This document shows positions 63,120-64,000 of a stretch of DNA of 64,000 bases, piece by piece. Origin of the DNA: Sporocytophaga myxococcoides DSM 11118 (GTDB lineage: Bacteria; Bacteroidota; Bacteroidia; Cytophagales; Cytophagaceae); contig NZ_AUFX01000005.1 of the NCBI RefSeq assembly GCF_000426725.1, positions 434,001-498,000 of the forward strand, written 5' to 3'. Under the pieces are notes generated by a model. It did not search any database, was not told where the DNA came from, and saw only the letters and a list, made by a program, of their open reading frames with translations. The first letter of the stretch is position 1. Each line of letters starts with the position of its first letter. The position numbers were made by a program, and so were the translations under genes.

Positions 63120-64000
63120 ATGAAATTTGTTGTTTCTTCAACTGCCCTTCTTAAACAATTGACTGCGATCAATGGGGTTATCACTACAAATCCGGTAGTG
63201 CCGATTTTGGAAAATTTCCTGTTTGAGGTTTCTGTGGGCAAACTTACTGTTTATGCTTCAGATCTTCAGACTTCCATGATTACTGAAATTGTGGTGGAAT
63301 CTAAAGAAAAAGGAAATATTGCGGTACCTGCCAAAATACTTCTTGATACACTTAAGAATCTACCGGAGCAGCCAGTAACTTTCACGATTGACGAAGAAAC
63401 TTATAGCATCGAAATCAGCTCTGATAATGGAAGATATAAGTTGTCAGGTGAAAATGCCACTGATTTTCCAAGAGTACCTGCCGTTAAAAATGGATATGCA
63501 GTAGATGTACCATCTGATATTTTAACCAGAGCCATTGCCAGCACTATTTTTGCAGCCAGCAACGATGAGTTAAAGCCTCAAATGACAGGTGTTTTCATTA
63601 ATATTTCAGATGCGAATACAACATTTGTTGCTACTGACGGACACAGACTAATCAGATACAGAAGGTCAGACATTGCTTCTGAAAGTCAAAATACTTTATT
63701 AATACCTAAGAAAGCTCTTAACCTTCTTAAAGCATCTCTTCCAACTGACAATACTCTTGTTAAGATGGAGTTCAATGCATCTAACGCTTTCTTCAGCTTT
63801 GCAAATATCAAGATGATTTGCCGTCTAATTGACGAGCGTTTCCCTGATTATGAAAATGCAATTCCTGCTAACAACCCAAATAAGTTAACAATCAACAGAC
63901 AGGATTTGCTTAACTCTTTAAAACGTATCTCTATTTACGCAAACAAGACCACTCATCAGGTACGTCTTAAGATAGCAGGTAGTGAACTTCAGATTTCAGC
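63120..64000 (+). CDS. dnaN: DNA polymerase III beta clamp (3' end missing, leaves the window)
   Basis: The frame starts at ATG 63120 (M-K-F-V-V-S-S-T-A-L-L-K) and is open to the right edge, giving 293 visible of an expected ~370 residues. The sliding clamp confers processivity on replication. It shows domain 1 (P-I-L-E-N-F-L-F-E-V) and the conserved F-V-A-T-D-G-H-R-L, as well as C-R-L-I-D-E-R-F-P-D-Y. It is 80 bases after the DUF4340 gene. No DnaA-box cluster or origin was recognised in the visible flank. Confidence 0.94.
   Translation, partial: MKFVVSSTALLKQLTAINGVITTNPVVPILENFLFEVSVGKLTVYASDLQTSMITEIVVESKEKGNIAVPAKILLDTLKNLPEQPVTFTIDEETYSIEISSDNGRYKLSGENATDFPRVPAVKNGYAVDVPSDILTRAIASTIFAASNDELKPQMTGVFINISDANTTFVATDGHRLIRYRRSDIASESQNTLLIPKKALNLLKASLPTDNTLVKMEFNASNAFFSFANIKMICRLIDERFPDYENAIPANNPNKLTINRQDLLNSLKRISIYANKTTHQVRLKIAGSELQIS

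Overview
The window reads as chromosomal core DNA of an AT-rich, gliding member of the Bacteroidota, most likely order Cytophagales, in or near Cytophaga/Sporocytophaga. The case rests on gldA-gldF-gldG gliding genes, a TonB receptor paired with a DUF4249 lipoprotein, DUF1573, DUF4340 and DUF2807 proteins, a fused serB-serA gene, weak Shine-Dalgarno use and at least one TAnnTTTG-type promoter match. The family and genus assignment is inference. No tRNA or rRNA gene, insertion sequence, prophage, CRISPR array or plasmid function was seen, and gene density is high with short gaps.

Layout: 1-949 holds the 5' part of a secreted DUF4114 protein that runs off the left edge. 1062-5333 is a tight minus-strand operon serB/A fusion - serC - MaoC hydratase - bestrophin-like channel. 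5599-9338 holds an OmpA/TPR lipoprotein and a phosphohexomutase. 9566-11042 holds an acidic unknown protein convergent with trpS. 11206-16876 is an envelope-related block: two tandem DUF1573 paralogues, an unknown secreted protein, a two-component system, and a third DUF1573 protein divergent from the kinase. 16951-20611 holds an M20 peptidase and a glutaryl-CoA dehydrogenase, divergent from tryptophan 2,3-dioxygenase. 20682-26670 holds a MORN-repeat/outer-membrane protein, a COG2509 flavoprotein, a CoA-binding protein and gyrB. 26867-31348 is a polyphosphate block, ppk1 and ppx, enclosing a DUF4337 protein and a glycosyltransferase.

31556-35470 is a SAM-I riboswitch followed by metH. Farther on, metF (37025) heads an operon with HMG-CoA lyase and a LutA-like Fe-S protein. 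39577-46025 is a minus-strand outer-membrane block: DUF4249 lipoprotein, TonB receptor, and an M1 metallopeptidase whose C-terminus looks like an Omp85-type barrel. 46078-49841 holds a J-domain/TPR protein, dprA, a MerR regulator and an M23 peptidase. 49977-55260 is alaS-gatB-tlpA-like. 55264-57095 is a PagL-like deacylase with a DUF2807 lipoprotein. 57168-64000 holds a membrane protein, an SDR enzyme, gldA-gldF-gldG-DUF4340, and the 5' part of dnaN, which leaves the right edge.

The most interesting signals are: the M1 peptidase/Omp85-like barrel fusion; the MORN/barrel fusion with a near-perfect 24-residue period; two 7-bp direct repeats spaced 11 bp in the promoter region shared by the two-component system and a DUF1573 gene; an 11-bp alternative pairing that could be the switch of the SAM riboswitch; and a short repeat found directly downstream of three unrelated genes. 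All identities come from reading motifs by eye; no database or structure search was run.
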